This document shows positions 26,395-36,282 of a DNA stretch of 64,000 nt, one piece after another. How positions within the stretch are numbered: position 1 is the first letter of the stretch; each line of letters opens with the position of its first letter. Under the pieces are notes generated by a model that was not told where the DNA came from, did no database searches, and worked only from the letters and a program-made list of their open reading frames with translations. Made by a program: the position numbers and the translations under genes. This stretch comes from Burkholderia latens. Its GTDB lineage: Bacteria > Pseudomonadota > Gammaproteobacteria > Burkholderiales > Burkholderiaceae. The stretch is taken from positions 1,364,001-1,428,000 of the forward strand of contig NZ_CP013438.1 in the NCBI RefSeq assembly GCF_001718795.1. Direction: 5' to 3'.

Positions 26395-27609
26395 TCAAAG
26401 CCACGTGCCGCCCTGCCGCTCGTTCGGTTCATCGGCGAGCGCGTCGAAATCGTGAATCCAGTCCAGGTGACGCAGCACGCTGTCGCGTTCGGCAAGCCGC
26501 GCATTGCGCGCCTGCGCGTCCGGCCCATCGGGCAGATGCAACACGTCGGCCGCCGAGATCGACGCGTACTGCACCTTGCGCGTGCGGCCGCGCCGCAGCC
26601 GCTCGTACGCTTTCTGCGCTTCGTGCCAGTTGCCCGGCCCGGCCTTCGCCAGTTGCGCGGCCAGCACCATCGCATCCTCGATCGACTGGTTCGCGCCCTG
26701 CCCGTGATGCGGCACCAGCGCATGCGCGGCATCGCCGATCAGCGTCACGCGCCCGCGGCTCCAGCAACCGAGCGGCGGCCGGTGGAACAGCCCCCAGCGC
26801 TGGCTGATCGGCACCGCAGTGATCATCTGCACGACGGCCGGATGCCAGTCCCCGAACAGCCGCAGTTGTTCGCCTTCCCGCGCCGGCATCACCCAGTCGC
26901 GCGACGGCCACGGCGACGGATGGCGTTCGACCAGCAGGAAGTTCTGGTCGCCGTCGTCGCCGATCGGATAGTGCAGCAGATGCCCGTGCGGCCCGATCCA
27001 GAACTGGATCGTTTCGGGATCCGGCAGCAGGCTCAGCCGCCCGGCCGGCACCACGCCGCGAAGACCCGAGCACCCGGAATACAGCACGTCGTCGTAGCCG
27101 AGCATCCAGCGCCGCGTGATCGAGCGCGCGCCGTCCGCGCCGATCACGAGATCGGCATCGACGCGTTCGCCGTTGGCGAAGCTCAGCGTCACACGATCGG
27201 GATGCTGCGCGAGATCGACGAGCCGATGGCCAAGATGAATCTGCGCGGCGCCGACCGCCTTCGACAGGATCGCCTGCAGGTCCGCGCGATGCACGCCCCA
27301 GTACGAGCCGCCGAACTGCCGTCGATAGTCGGGCTCGCCGCGATGATGGCCGATCACCGCGCCGCTGCGTCCGTCGCGATAGACGAGGCCGGAGATTTCC
27401 GCGCACACCGCGTCGAAAGCAGGACGTAATCCCATCCGTTCGTAGAAACGCGTCGCATTGGCCGACAGCGCGACGGCCGCACCGACCTCGCGCAGCACGT
27501 CGGTCTGCTCGTAAAGCTGCGCGTCGATGCCCTGCTCGCGCAACGCAAGCGCCAGCGTCAGTCCGCCGATGCCGGCACCGACGATCGCGATCTTCAGATT
27601 CGTCTGCAT
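26395..27609 (-). CDS. FAD-dependent aromatic hydroxylase (salicylate / 6-hydroxynicotinate monooxygenase-like)
   Basis: This 404-residue protein is a class A flavoprotein monooxygenase. It has the dinucleotide motif IVGAGIGGLTLALAL (about residues 9-23), the DG motif GADGARS and the FAD ribityl-binding GD motif RVTLIGDAAHALVPHHGQGANQ, with the Pro of the last motif conserved. Single-component enzymes of this type hydroxylate aromatic or heteroaromatic acids with NAD(P)H. Similarity of layout to NicC and salicylate hydroxylases is from memory, and the substrate is not deducible. It is divergent from a LysR gene with a 182-bp gap, the usual arrangement for a regulated catabolic gene. Confidence 0.88.
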   Translation of the reverse strand: MQTNLKIAIVGAGIGGLTLALALREQGIDAQLYEQTDVLREVGAAVALSANATRFYERMGLRPAFDAVCAEISGLVYRDGRSGAVIGHHRGEPDYRRQFGGSYWGVHRADLQAILSKAVGAAQIHLGHRLVDLAQHPDRVTLSFANGERVDADLVIGADGARSITRRWMLGYDDVLYSGCSGLRGVVPAGRLSLLPDPETIQFWIGPHGHLLHYPIGDDGDQNFLLVERHPSPWPSRDWVMPAREGEQLRLFGDWHPAVVQMITAVPISQRWGLFHRPPLGCWSRGRVTLIGDAAHALVPHHGQGANQSIEDAMVLAAQLAKAGPGNWHEAQKAYERLRRGRTRKVQYASISAADVLHLPDGPDAQARNARLAERDSVLRHLDWIHDFDALADEPNERQGGTWL

Positions 27610-27791
27610 GATGAACGTGTCTCCGATATTCAGATGGTGATGGTCCGACGCACCGCAGCGCGGGCCCTGCCAGCGCGCCGGTCGAAGGCAGGCGCCATGA
27701 CGGTATTGTCAGCAGCGCCCCGTCATCCCACAATAAAATGCAGGGAATCTGCTTCATCACTGAAAAGAATGACGGGAGACGCCGGGAAATC

Positions 27792-28736
27792 ATGGAACTC
27801 AGCGAGATCGACTTGAACCTGCTGTTGCTGTTCCAGCGGCTGATGCAGGAGCGGCGCGTTTCGACCGTCGCCGAGCAGATGAACATGAGCCAGCCGGGCG
27901 TCAGCAACGCGCTCGCGAAGCTGCGCCGCCTGCTTGGCGATCCGCTGTTCGTGCGCGGCCCCGGCGGCGTGGTTCCGACGCCGTTCGCGCTGCGCCTGGC
28001 CGAGCCTGTCGCGCACGCGCTGTCGACGCTGCATGCGGCGCTTAATCCCGAGACCGGCTTCGATCCGCTGCGTGCGTCGCGCACGATGACGATCGGGATG
28101 ACCGATATCGGCGAGGTCGTATTCCTGCCGGCGTTGCTCGAACATCTGTCGCGTACGGCGCCGGGCATCGCGCTCAATACGGTGCGCAACACGAGCGTCA
28201 ATCTCGCCGACGAGATGGCCGACGGCCGCGTCGATCTCGCGATCGGCCTGCTGCCGCAACTGCAGGGCGGGTTCTATCAGCGCCGGCTGTTCGATCAGCG
28301 GTACGTGTGTCTGTTCCGGCGCGGCCATCCGCTCGAGGACGCGCCGCTGACCGTCGACGCATGGCGGGACGCCGAGCATCTGGTCGTCGTGTCGGCCGGC
28401 ACCGGCCACGGGCAGGTGGACGAATGGCTGAAGCGGCGCCGCGTAAAACGTCGCGTGCGGCTGACGGTGCCGCATTTCATGAGCGTCGGCTACATCCTGC
28501 AGCGCACCGACCTGATCGCGACCGTGCCCGAGCATCTCGCGCTGCAGCTCGCCGCGCCGTTCTCGCTCGGCTGGCGGGCGTTGCCGGTCACGCTGCCGGG
28601 CGCGCCGATCCACATGCTGTGGCATGCGCGTGTGAACCAGGACGAAGGGAACCGGTGGCTGCGCGATGTCGTGGTCGCGCTGTTTTCGGATGCCGGCACA
28701 CGCGGCCGAAAGACCGCGCCTGCGCGCCGGAAGTAG
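27792..28736 (+). CDS. LysR-family transcriptional regulator (NahR/NodD group)
   Basis: This 314-residue regulator begins MELSEIDLNLLLLFQRLMQE and has the HTH QMNMSQPGVSNALAKLRRLL followed by GDPLFVRGPGGVVPTP, the signature of the NahR/NodD/PcaQ-like subgroup that often senses aromatic acids. The ATG at 27792 gives the standard start; an in-frame ATG 18 codons upstream is less likely. It is divergent from the FAD hydroxylase gene and probably activates it in response to its substrate. Confidence 0.9.
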   Translation: MELSEIDLNLLLLFQRLMQERRVSTVAEQMNMSQPGVSNALAKLRRLLGDPLFVRGPGGVVPTPFALRLAEPVAHALSTLHAALNPETGFDPLRASRTMTIGMTDIGEVVFLPALLEHLSRTAPGIALNTVRNTSVNLADEMADGRVDLAIGLLPQLQGGFYQRRLFDQRYVCLFRRGHPLEDAPLTVDAWRDAEHLVVVSAGTGHGQVDEWLKRRRVKRRVRLTVPHFMSVGYILQRTDLIATVPEHLALQLAAPFSLGWRALPVTLPGAPIHMLWHARVNQDEGNRWLRDVVVALFSDAGTRGRKTAPARRK

Positions 28737-28852
28737 GCGCTTTCGTCGCGAGTGCGGGCGTGCGCGGTAGCATGGCGTTTCGCCACGCGCACGTCGCGTA
28801 GCGCCGGCGATCGTCGCCGCTTTCCTCACTTCTATCCGCAGGAAATCAAGCC

Positions 28853-29611
28853 ATGTCAGTCACGAAGAAGTTCGCCGCGGTCACGGGCGCCGGATCCGGC
28901 ATCGGCCGCGCCGCGGCAGTCGCACTCGCGCACGCCGGTTTCACCGTCGCGCTGATCGGGCGCCACGAAGCATCGCTGCAAGAAACGAAGGACACGATCG
29001 CGGCCGCCGGCGGGGAGGCGCACGTGTTGCGGGCCGACGTCACCGACGAAGCGTCCGTCGACCATGCGTTCACGCAGATCGCACGGCAGTTCGGACGGCT
29101 CGACGTGCTCTTCAACAACGCCGGCCGCAACGCGCCGGCCGTGCCGCTTGACGAATACGAGCTCGACGTGTGGAACGACGTAGTCGCGACCAACCTGACG
29201 GGCGTCTTTCTGTGTGCGCGCGCCGGGTGGCGTCTGATGAAGGCGCAAACGCCACAGGGCGGCCGGATCATCAACAACGGTTCGATCTCCGCGTATACGC
29301 CGCGCCCGAACACGATCGCATACACGGCAACCAAGCATGCGGTGGCCGGCATCACCAAGTCGCTCGCGCTCGACGGCCGCGCGTACAACATCGCTTGCAG
29401 CCAGATTGATATCGGCAACGCGGCGACGTCGCTCACCGACCGGATGACGGAAGGCGTATTGCAGGCCGACGGGCGCATGGCGCCCGAGGCGCGGATGGAC
29501 GTCGCGCACGTCGCGAACGCGGTCGTTCAGATGGCGAGCCTTCCGCTGGATACGAACATCCTGACCATGACGATCATGGCGACCACGATGCCGTTCGTCG
29601 GACGCGGATAA
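28853..29611 (+). CDS. Short-chain dehydrogenase/reductase
   Basis: This 252-residue SDR has the Rossmann motif TGAGSGIG (about residues 11-18), NNAG, and the catalytic set Ser (NNGSIS), Tyr and Lys (YTATK). It is an NAD(P)-dependent oxidoreductase of the classical type. It follows the LysR gene after 116 bp and has a clear ribosome site (AGGAAA). The cupin gene converges on its 3' end with a 5-bp gap. Substrate unknown. Confidence 0.9.
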   Translation: MSVTKKFAAVTGAGSGIGRAAAVALAHAGFTVALIGRHEASLQETKDTIAAAGGEAHVLRADVTDEASVDHAFTQIARQFGRLDVLFNNAGRNAPAVPLDEYELDVWNDVVATNLTGVFLCARAGWRLMKAQTPQGGRIINNGSISAYTPRPNTIAYTATKHAVAGITKSLALDGRAYNIACSQIDIGNAATSLTDRMTEGVLQADGRMAPEARMDVAHVANAVVQMASLPLDTNILTMTIMATTMPFVGRG

Positions 29612-29616
29612 CGCGG

Positions 29617-29961
29617 TCAAGCTCGCGGTTCGGCATCGTGGTAGATCGCGAGCCAGACCGACGGTTCGTCAGGATGCGTCCACGCGACGCGATGCCGGCA
29701 ATGCGGTTCGATCAGCACGTAGTCGCCCGGGCGCATGTCGTGCAATGTCGCATCCGCCTCGAACTCGAGCACCGCCGCGCCCGACAGCAGCGCGACCCAT
29801 TCGGCGCGCGGATCGTCATACCAGAAGCCGTCGGGGCTCGTGTGCCCCATCGATACGATCCGCTCGACGTTCAGACGGGCGCCCGTGACGAGCACGTCGA
29901 TCCGTTCGTCGCGGCCGCGCGTGCGTTCGACATTGAACAGGTTGCCGGTTTGCAGTTGCAT
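29617..29961 (-). CDS. Small cupin-domain protein
   Basis: This 114-residue protein has one cupin barrel: EWVALLSGAAVLEFEAD and MRPGDYVLIEPHCRHRVAWTH, the latter carrying the His residues of the second cupin motif. The first motif lacks the usual HxH, so metal binding may be partial. Cupins of this type are metal-dependent isomerases or oxygenases, or binding proteins. The ATG at 29961 gives MQLQTGNLFNV; the long in-frame upstream extension is arginine-rich and rejected. The gene converges on the SDR gene. Confidence 0.82.
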   Translation of the reverse strand: MQLQTGNLFNVERTRGRDERIDVLVTGARLNVERIVSMGHTSPDGFWYDDPRAEWVALLSGAAVLEFEADATLHDMRPGDYVLIEPHCRHRVAWTHPDEPSVWLAIYHDAEPRA

Positions 29962-30303
29962 GGTTCGACCCTCGCGTCCGCCTTCGGTCGAAGGCGATTG
30001 ACGCACACTGTAGCGCGAAGACCGCCATGTGCGGCGAACGCGTTGCCTGGTCCCGCTGAACTCCCGTTCACGCGGCGGCCGGCCCGTCGTCGCTATCGCG
30101 CGCAGCCGGCCCACGCGTGTCCGACGGCACGGTCCATCGGATCGCGACCGATACAACCCGACAAATTATTCGACGTACGTCACGAAGTTGCCGCGCCGCG
30201 ATCGTGCGTGACGATCCCGCACGTCCGCTGCCGCAACGGCCGATAGCTCGCGGCACATGGAGCGGCGCGGGCGCATTTCGCGTCAAGCGTCACGCGTCAC
30301 GCG
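29962..30303. other. Intergenic region with a short tandem repeat
   Basis: No gene is apparent. At the right end (about 30284-30308) the 7-base unit GCGTCAC is repeated three times after a variant copy (GCGTCAA) and runs into the stop codon of the diguanylate cyclase gene. The cupin gene's promoter should lie in the left part. Confidence 0.5.
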
Positions 30304-31782
30304 TCACGCCGGAGGCTGAAAAGCGGCAACCTTGTTCCGGCCGGTCGCCTTCGCGTAGTACAGCGCCTCGTCTGCGGCCTTGATCACGGTGCCGGCCTCT
30401 TCGTCGTCCTTCGGCACCCAGCTCGCGAGGCCGATGCTGGCCGTGACGTGCCCGTATTCGCTGCCCGCATGCTCGAGCGCCAGCTGATCGATCGCCGCGC
30501 GAATACGCTCGGCGATCTGCGCGGCGCCGGTCTGCGAGGTATCGGGCAACAGTACGACGAACTCCTCCCCGCCGTAGCGCGCCGCGGTGTCGAGCGGCCG
30601 GCGGATGTTGTCGCCGATGCAACGCGCGACCGCCGCGAGCGCGTCGTCGCCGGCCTGGTGGCCGTATGTGTCGTTGTAAGCCTTGAAGCGGTCGACGTCG
30701 ACGAACAGCAGCGAGAACACGGATCGCGCGCGCCGTGCACGCCGCCATTCGCGGTCCAGCACTTCAGCGAAACTGCGGCGATTGTTCAGGCCCGTGAGAC
30801 CGTCGGTGCGCGCGAGCAATACGAGTTCGGACTCGGCGCGCATCCGCCGCCGCAGCTGCGTGCCGAGCATCACCGACACCGCGATGAACGCGGCGCCGAA
30901 CGTCGCCACCAGCGCACCGATCGTCATGGCCCGATGCCGCCATGCCGCATAGATGTCCTGCTCCGCTTCCGCGACCATGATGATCAGCGGCAGCTTCGGC
31001 AAATGCCGGAAATAGTAAAGACGACGCACGCCGTCGAGCGACGAGGTTTCCGAAAACACGCCCTCCTTCGCGGCCTGGAATCGCTTGAAGGTCGCCGCGT
31101 GGCTGATGTCGCGGCCGATCGTGTGTACGTCGTACGGCTGACGCATCACCATCAAGCCGTCGTTGCCGATCAGCGAGATCGAACCGTGCTGCCCGAGCGA
31201 CAGTCCGGCGAACAGCTGGTGAAAGTACTCGAGATTCACCGCAATGAGCACGACGCCGGCGAACGAACCGTCCGGGTTCGAGATCCGCCGCGTAAGCCCG
31301 ATGCTCGGCGTGCCGCCGCGCAGGCGCGACGCGAACGGATCGCTGATGTAGAGCCCGACGTTCGGATCGTCGCGGTGGACCGTGAAGTACTTGCGATCGG
31401 CGAAATTGCCGTGACGCGGCACGTCGTTGCCGGAGTCGAGCACGATGTTGCCGCCGGCATCGAGCACCAGCACCGAGCCGAGAAATTGCGCGGTCATCGC
31501 GTTGTCGAACAGTACCGCGCGCCGCAGGCTCGGTGGCGCATTCATTACGTCCTGACGTTTGAGGCCTTCGATCACCGCCTGCAACGACAAATCGTAGAGT
31601 TCGAAATTGCGTTCGATGTCGCGCTCGGCGATCAGGCCGAGATTGCGCGACGTTTCGCTCGCCCGCTCCAGCGCGTCATGGCGGCTCTGCAACAGCTGTA
31701 GCACGCAGAGGCCCATCAGTGCGCACGCGACGACGATGCCGATCGCGACGATGGTGTACGGAGCCGCCGACCTGTTTTTCAT
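30304..31782 (-). CDS. Membrane diguanylate cyclase with periplasmic Cache sensor
   Basis: This 492-residue protein makes cyclic di-GMP. It has a membrane segment at about residues 9-31, a periplasmic Cache-type sensor (about 32-280, including DSGNDVPRHGNFADRKYF), a second membrane segment (about 287-310) and a GGDEF domain with the active-site RYGGEEF. An RPLD inhibitory I-site lies just before it. FVDVDRFKAYND and GHQAGDDAL are further conserved segments. The domain is therefore active and product-inhibited. The ATG at 31782 begins MKNRSAAPYTIV. It is divergent from a second c-di-GMP protein 379 bp away. Confidence 0.92.
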   Translation of the reverse strand: MKNRSAAPYTIVAIGIVVACALMGLCVLQLLQSRHDALERASETSRNLGLIAERDIERNFELYDLSLQAVIEGLKRQDVMNAPPSLRRAVLFDNAMTAQFLGSVLVLDAGGNIVLDSGNDVPRHGNFADRKYFTVHRDDPNVGLYISDPFASRLRGGTPSIGLTRRISNPDGSFAGVVLIAVNLEYFHQLFAGLSLGQHGSISLIGNDGLMVMRQPYDVHTIGRDISHAATFKRFQAAKEGVFSETSSLDGVRRLYYFRHLPKLPLIIMVAEAEQDIYAAWRHRAMTIGALVATFGAAFIAVSVMLGTQLRRRMRAESELVLLARTDGLTGLNNRRSFAEVLDREWRRARRARSVFSLLFVDVDRFKAYNDTYGHQAGDDALAAVARCIGDNIRRPLDTAARYGGEEFVVLLPDTSQTGAAQIAERIRAAIDQLALEHAGSEYGHVTASIGLASWVPKDDEEAGTVIKAADEALYYAKATGRNKVAAFQPPA

Positions 31783-32161
31783 GTGTCTCCTCAGTGACCT
31801 CGATGACGTGATACAAACGCGCGGCGGCACGGCAAGCGGGTGTAGCGTCGACCACGGCGCGACATGGGCGTGTCGAATGCAATTATGTCAGACGATTGGG
31901 CGACGCATCGCGATCCGCGTGAGTCGCAGTAGCCGGATCGCGAGGGCACGACGAGCTTCGTCGAACGGCGCGCGGTCGGTTCGAACGACGCAACGGCCCA
32001 CTGCGCGAAAAGCCGTTCGGAGGCCGCATCGTCACGCAACTGAAAGAAAGCAAATTCCGGTCGGATAACACGAATCAACGGCCCGTATAATGCGTGGCAA
32101 ATCAAAATCCAGGCTCGGGTAGCGCGCATGTCATCGGTAGCGGAAAACGGGGAGATTCATC
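31783..32161. other. Divergent intergenic region between two c-di-GMP genes
   Basis: This 379-bp stretch has no coding frame. A perfect -10 hexamer TATAAT lies at 32086-32091, facing the MHYT-GGDEF-EAL gene; no good -35 is at the right distance, so an activator may help. The leftward promoter of the cyclase was not identified. Confidence 0.4.
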
Positions 32162-34237
32162 GTGCACGGCACCTATAACCCATGGCTTGCTGCATTGTCT
32201 CTGGCCGTCGCGACACTCGCGGCCTACACGGCGCTTGATCTCTCCGGCCGAATTGCGTTGCTGAGCCAGGGCCGGGTGCGCCAGGCGTGGATTGCCGGCG
32301 GCGGCATGGCGATGGGTATCGGCATCTGGTCGATGCACTTCATCGGCGTGCTGTCGTTTTCGCTGCCCATTCCGCTGGGCTACGACTTCGCGATTACAAG
32401 CGCGTCGCTCGCCATCGCGATCGGAGTGTCCTGGTTTGCGCTGTACGTCATCTCCCGCGCGTCTCTATCCCCGGTGCACGTCGTCACCAGCGCTGTCCTG
32501 ATGGGACTGGGCATTGCCGGCATGCACTACACCGGAGACGCCGCGATGAAGATGCAGCCGGCGATCATTTACGATCCGCTGCTGGTAGCCGCATCGATCG
32601 GAATTGCGATCGTCGCGTCCGGTGCCGCGCTATGGATTACGCAGTTTCTCAACGCCGCGAATCAACGCCAGTTGAACGCCAAACGCATCGCCGGCGCTTG
32701 CGTGATGGGCATCGCGATAACCGGCATGCACTACACGGCGAATGCCGCGGCCACGTTCCTGCCGGGTTCGGTCTGCGGCGCAGCGCAACAGATCGCGACG
32801 CCGTTGCTCGCCACGGCCGTGACGCTATCCACGCTGACGATCCTGATCGTGACGCTCGTACTCAGCCGCTCCGGCGCGCGAACGTCGTTGCTCGCGAGCG
32901 TGATATCGCGGCTTAACGGCGAGATCGTTCGCATGGCGCAGTTCGACGAACTGACCGACCTCCCGAATCGCCGCACGCTGATGGAGCGAATCGAGGCCGC
33001 GATCCATACGGAGCGGCAGTCCGAAACGAAGTTTGCCGTGCTGTTCATGGATCTCGATGGCTTCAAGACGATCAACGACTCGCTTGGACACACAGCGGGC
33101 GATGAGGTACTGAAGGCGTTCGCGCGCCGATTGCAGCAATGCGTGCGCGCCACCGACACCGTCGCGCGCCTGGGCGGCGACGAATTCGTGGTGCTGCTGG
33201 AAAACGTCTCGTCGATCGACGACGTCGAGCGTACGGCAGAACACGTATTGAATCGAATGCGCGAGGGCCTGTGGAACGACGCACAGCCGCTGCAGGTCAC
33301 GCCGAGCATCGGCATTGCGCTCTACCCGCGTGACGGCGATACCGTCGAAGTGCTGCTCAAGCATGCGGACGTTGCGATGTACGAAGCAAAGCGCGCCGGA
33401 CGCAGCACCTACCGCTTCTTCCGGGGCGACATGAACGTGGCGGTAAACCGCACGCTGCAGATTCAGCGTGCGTTGCACGACGCTGTCGTCGCGGGCTACT
33501 TCGAACTGCATTTTCAACCGAAATTCCACGGTCGCAGCGGCGCGATTACCGGGGCTGAAGCGCTATTGCGGTTGAACCATCCGGAACTCGGCACGTTGAT
33601 GCCCGGGGAGTTCATCCCCATCGCCGAGCGCACCGGGCAGATCGTGCAAATCGGCTACTGGGTCGTCCGGGAAACGTGCCGCCAGTTGAATCGCTGGCAC
33701 GCAGACGGATTGCCGGCTCTGCAGGTCGCGATCAACCTGTCGCCGCGGCAGATCGCGGAGGCGGGCCTCGTTTCGAATTTTCTCGGGATCCTGGGCGCCG
33801 AGCGTGTGAGGCCCGCGCAACTCATGTTCGAGATTACGGAAAGCGTCGCGATGCATGACGCCGCGCACACGACGGCCATGATTCACGAATTCCAGGCCAA
33901 TGGCTTCGAGGTCGCGATCGACGACTTCGGCACCGGTTATTCCAGCCTGAGCTATCTGCAACGGTTTCGGGCCAAGCAGCTGAAGATCGACCGCTTTTTC
34001 ACTCAAGGGCTCGACAAGCACAATCCCGAAGGGAATGCGATCGTTCGGGCCATCATTGCGTTGGCGCACACGCTGAAAATGGATGTGGTCGCCGAGGGCG
34101 TCGAAACTGCGGCGCAGCTTGCCCAACTCAGGATATTGATGTGCGACGAGGTACAAGGATTCCTGCTCGGCCATCCGCTCGAGCCGGATGCGTTCGGCAG
34201 GCTGCTGCGAAACGGCGCGCACGTACAGACCGCTTGA
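32162..34237 (+). CDS. MHYT-GGDEF-EAL cyclic di-GMP protein
   Basis: This 691-residue protein has seven membrane segments forming an MHYT sensor (about residues 1-245; motifs WSMHFIG, AGMHYTG and TGMHYTA), which is thought to sense gases or copper. A GGDEF domain follows (about 260-425; RLGGDEF intact), then an EAL phosphodiesterase domain (about 435-690; EALLRLNHP and DDFGTGYSSLSYL). It may make or degrade c-di-GMP depending on input. The start is GTG at 32162, supported by GGGGAG 9 bases upstream and by the first membrane helix beginning at once. Confidence 0.93.
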   Translation: MHGTYNPWLAALSLAVATLAAYTALDLSGRIALLSQGRVRQAWIAGGGMAMGIGIWSMHFIGVLSFSLPIPLGYDFAITSASLAIAIGVSWFALYVISRASLSPVHVVTSAVLMGLGIAGMHYTGDAAMKMQPAIIYDPLLVAASIGIAIVASGAALWITQFLNAANQRQLNAKRIAGACVMGIAITGMHYTANAAATFLPGSVCGAAQQIATPLLATAVTLSTLTILIVTLVLSRSGARTSLLASVISRLNGEIVRMAQFDELTDLPNRRTLMERIEAAIHTERQSETKFAVLFMDLDGFKTINDSLGHTAGDEVLKAFARRLQQCVRATDTVARLGGDEFVVLLENVSSIDDVERTAEHVLNRMREGLWNDAQPLQVTPSIGIALYPRDGDTVEVLLKHADVAMYEAKRAGRSTYRFFRGDMNVAVNRTLQIQRALHDAVVAGYFELHFQPKFHGRSGAITGAEALLRLNHPELGTLMPGEFIPIAERTGQIVQIGYWVVRETCRQLNRWHADGLPALQVAINLSPRQIAEAGLVSNFLGILGAERVRPAQLMFEITESVAMHDAAHTTAMIHEFQANGFEVAIDDFGTGYSSLSYLQRFRAKQLKIDRFFTQGLDKHNPEGNAIVRAIIALAHTLKMDVVAEGVETAAQLAQLRILMCDEVQGFLLGHPLEPDAFGRLLRNGAHVQTA

Positions 34238-34380
34238 TCGATCGGCAGCGGTTGATCGATTGTCAGCACCTCGGTACGGCCCATACGATGCGCCGCGTGT
34301 AAAGCCATTGAACAGCAGGCATGTGCGTCGCCTCCTCCACCGTTCGCGCCCCCACGCGCATCATGCGTTCGCACCTCGTG

Positions 34381-35628
34381 TCACTCGGGCTCGGTACGCG
34401 AAGCACGCGTAGCGTTCGCCGGTTGTATTCCGAGCCCGTGTCGAAGCCGTTCGCTGATTGAAACGCACGCCACCACGGCGACGGTCGCCATCACCAGGCT
34501 GGTCACCGCGACCAATGCCGTCGACAACGGAACCGTCGTCAACACCGCGCTGGTCAATATGACGCCCGTCGCATTGGCCGTGCGCAGCCACGCAAACACC
34601 TCCGCCCTGCGCTGCGGCGGCGCCAATGCGTCCAGGGCGAGCGAATAATGCGTGCCCAACGGCGCGACGACGGAACCGATCAGCACGGCGCCCAGCACCG
34701 TAGTCCAGGCCGATATGCCGAGCGCCGTCAGCAACGAACCCGTCATCATCACCGACAATTGCACGACGACCGTATTCCGCGTCGACATGCGGTTCCGAAT
34801 GCTGACCCATACCCCGCCCGCCACTGACGCGATACAAAGCGGGACGGTAAAAAACACCGCAAACGCCGGCTGGTGGCCGAATCTCAATGCAAGCGCCACG
34901 GCACCGATTTCGACCGCGGCCACGGCCGACGCTCCCGCTGTCGAGCAGATGAGCCATAACGCGATCGACATCGTCAGCACGTTGCCTCTCGTCGCGGCGT
35001 TCGCGCTTCGCGCATGATGGAGACCCGTGTCGGGGATCATCAACGCCGGTATCGCCCCCAACATCGCGATCACCACGATCGCGAACGACGGCGACACGAG
35101 GCCGAGGCCTGACGCAGCAACCGGCGCCAATCCGAACGTCACTTCATTGAGCGTGGCCGCGATACCCAATGCTCGCGGAAGCTTGATCGACGGTCCCAGT
35201 TGATTGAGCACCACACGCACGTAGCCGTGCGCCGCACCGTTGACCAGCCCGGCGCACGCTGCGAGACCGATGGCCACCGAAAATGGAACGCGACACCACG
35301 CGCCGACTGCAATCGACAGCAACGCGAGCGAGCGGGCGCCGACCAGGACTCTGAGAAACGCCGCGGCCGGCCGTTGCGCACCGAACCGTGTGAGAGGAAT
35401 GACGCCTGCGACTTGAGCGAGCGTCATCGCAAGGATCATCGCCGCGCCGCCGCTCGCCTTTCCGGTCATGCTCAGTGCGAGCAACGAAAAGGCGATGGGG
35501 CCCGCGGCTTGCGGAACGTTCAGCGTGGCGGACGAGATGACCCAGCGAACGAGCATCCAGCGGCTTCTCGCCGGGTCGGGCGATACGGAAGCCGTGTCCT
35601 TCGGTGCGCTGTCGGTGCGATCAATCAT
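34381..35628 (-). CDS. MFS transporter, unknown substrate
   Basis: This 415-residue protein has about twelve hydrophobic segments in two halves with a central cytoplasmic loop near residue 205 (HHARSANAATRG). Segments are unusually rich in Ala/Ser/Thr. No drug-exporter or sugar-porter motif could be recognised, so I give only the superfamily. Gene order offers no clue: the c-di-GMP gene upstream of it converges, and the other side leads to the inhibition locus. Base composition is slightly lower in GC than the flanking genes. Confidence 0.75.
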   Translation of the reverse strand: MIDRTDSAPKDTASVSPDPARSRWMLVRWVISSATLNVPQAAGPIAFSLLALSMTGKASGGAAMILAMTLAQVAGVIPLTRFGAQRPAAAFLRVLVGARSLALLSIAVGAWCRVPFSVAIGLAACAGLVNGAAHGYVRVVLNQLGPSIKLPRALGIAATLNEVTFGLAPVAASGLGLVSPSFAIVVIAMLGAIPALMIPDTGLHHARSANAATRGNVLTMSIALWLICSTAGASAVAAVEIGAVALALRFGHQPAFAVFFTVPLCIASVAGGVWVSIRNRMSTRNTVVVQLSVMMTGSLLTALGISAWTTVLGAVLIGSVVAPLGTHYSLALDALAPPQRRAEVFAWLRTANATGVILTSAVLTTVPLSTALVAVTSLVMATVAVVACVSISERLRHGLGIQPANATRASRTEPE

Positions 35629-35847
35629 CGTGGAACGGGATCAAGTGGTGTACCGGCTACCGCGCTTGCGAAGCGACGCCGCTTCTCCACGCGTCGCCAC
35701 GTTGGCGCTCGGTTGGTCGAACAGTCTTGCGGAACGATTCGCAGCGCGCGTTACGCCCGCCGCTCATCCGGTGCGACGGAGTCGGCATGGTCTCGCGTGC
35801 GTGATCGACGAGCGTGGGCAAATTCCGCTATGGCGCCGGGCAAGCGC

Positions 35848-36138
35848 TTACCCATGCCGCAACGCTTGTTGAACAAGTGCAAGCAGCCAGATCACAAGCC
35901 AGATTCGCACAAGATACATCCATAAACGGTGCTTCACATTCGGAGCACAAATCCAGGCCGTGCGCACCCACGCGGCGATCAATACCATCTGCGCACCGGG
36001 CAGCAGCATTATGTAGAAATTCGGCGTCTGCAGGCGAACGACGTATCTGACACAGACGTTAATCAACATCATGGCCGCTCCAGTGGGAATACCCAGTCCC
36101 CACCAGACCTCAGAGAGCCTCGGTTCCGGCCAATGCAT
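35848..36138 (-). CDS. Small membrane protein at the edge of the bcp locus
   Basis: This 96-residue protein has two or three hydrophobic segments (about residues 12-28, 40-58 and 73-90) and a high tryptophan content (MHWPEPRLSEVWWGLG). I chose the ATG at 36138, which has GGAGA close upstream; a TTG start ten codons earlier is possible. It lies downstream of bcpB on the same strand (144 bp gap) and might belong to the locus as an accessory. I do not recognise the family. Confidence 0.6.
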   Translation of the reverse strand: MHWPEPRLSEVWWGLGIPTGAAMMLINVCVRYVVRLQTPNFYIMLLPGAQMVLIAAWVRTAWICAPNVKHRLWMYLVRIWLVIWLLALVQQALRHG

Positions 36139-36282
36139 TCTCCAGCATTGAAATCTCCACGACAGCAATTACTGACTCACCCGCGCTGCGTGTTGCATCG
36201 CCTCCGCTAACAAATTTCGGCCGGCCGATCCATATGCCTGACGGCGCAGCGCACGAGCGTTGATTGACTGTTACACGCGCCC

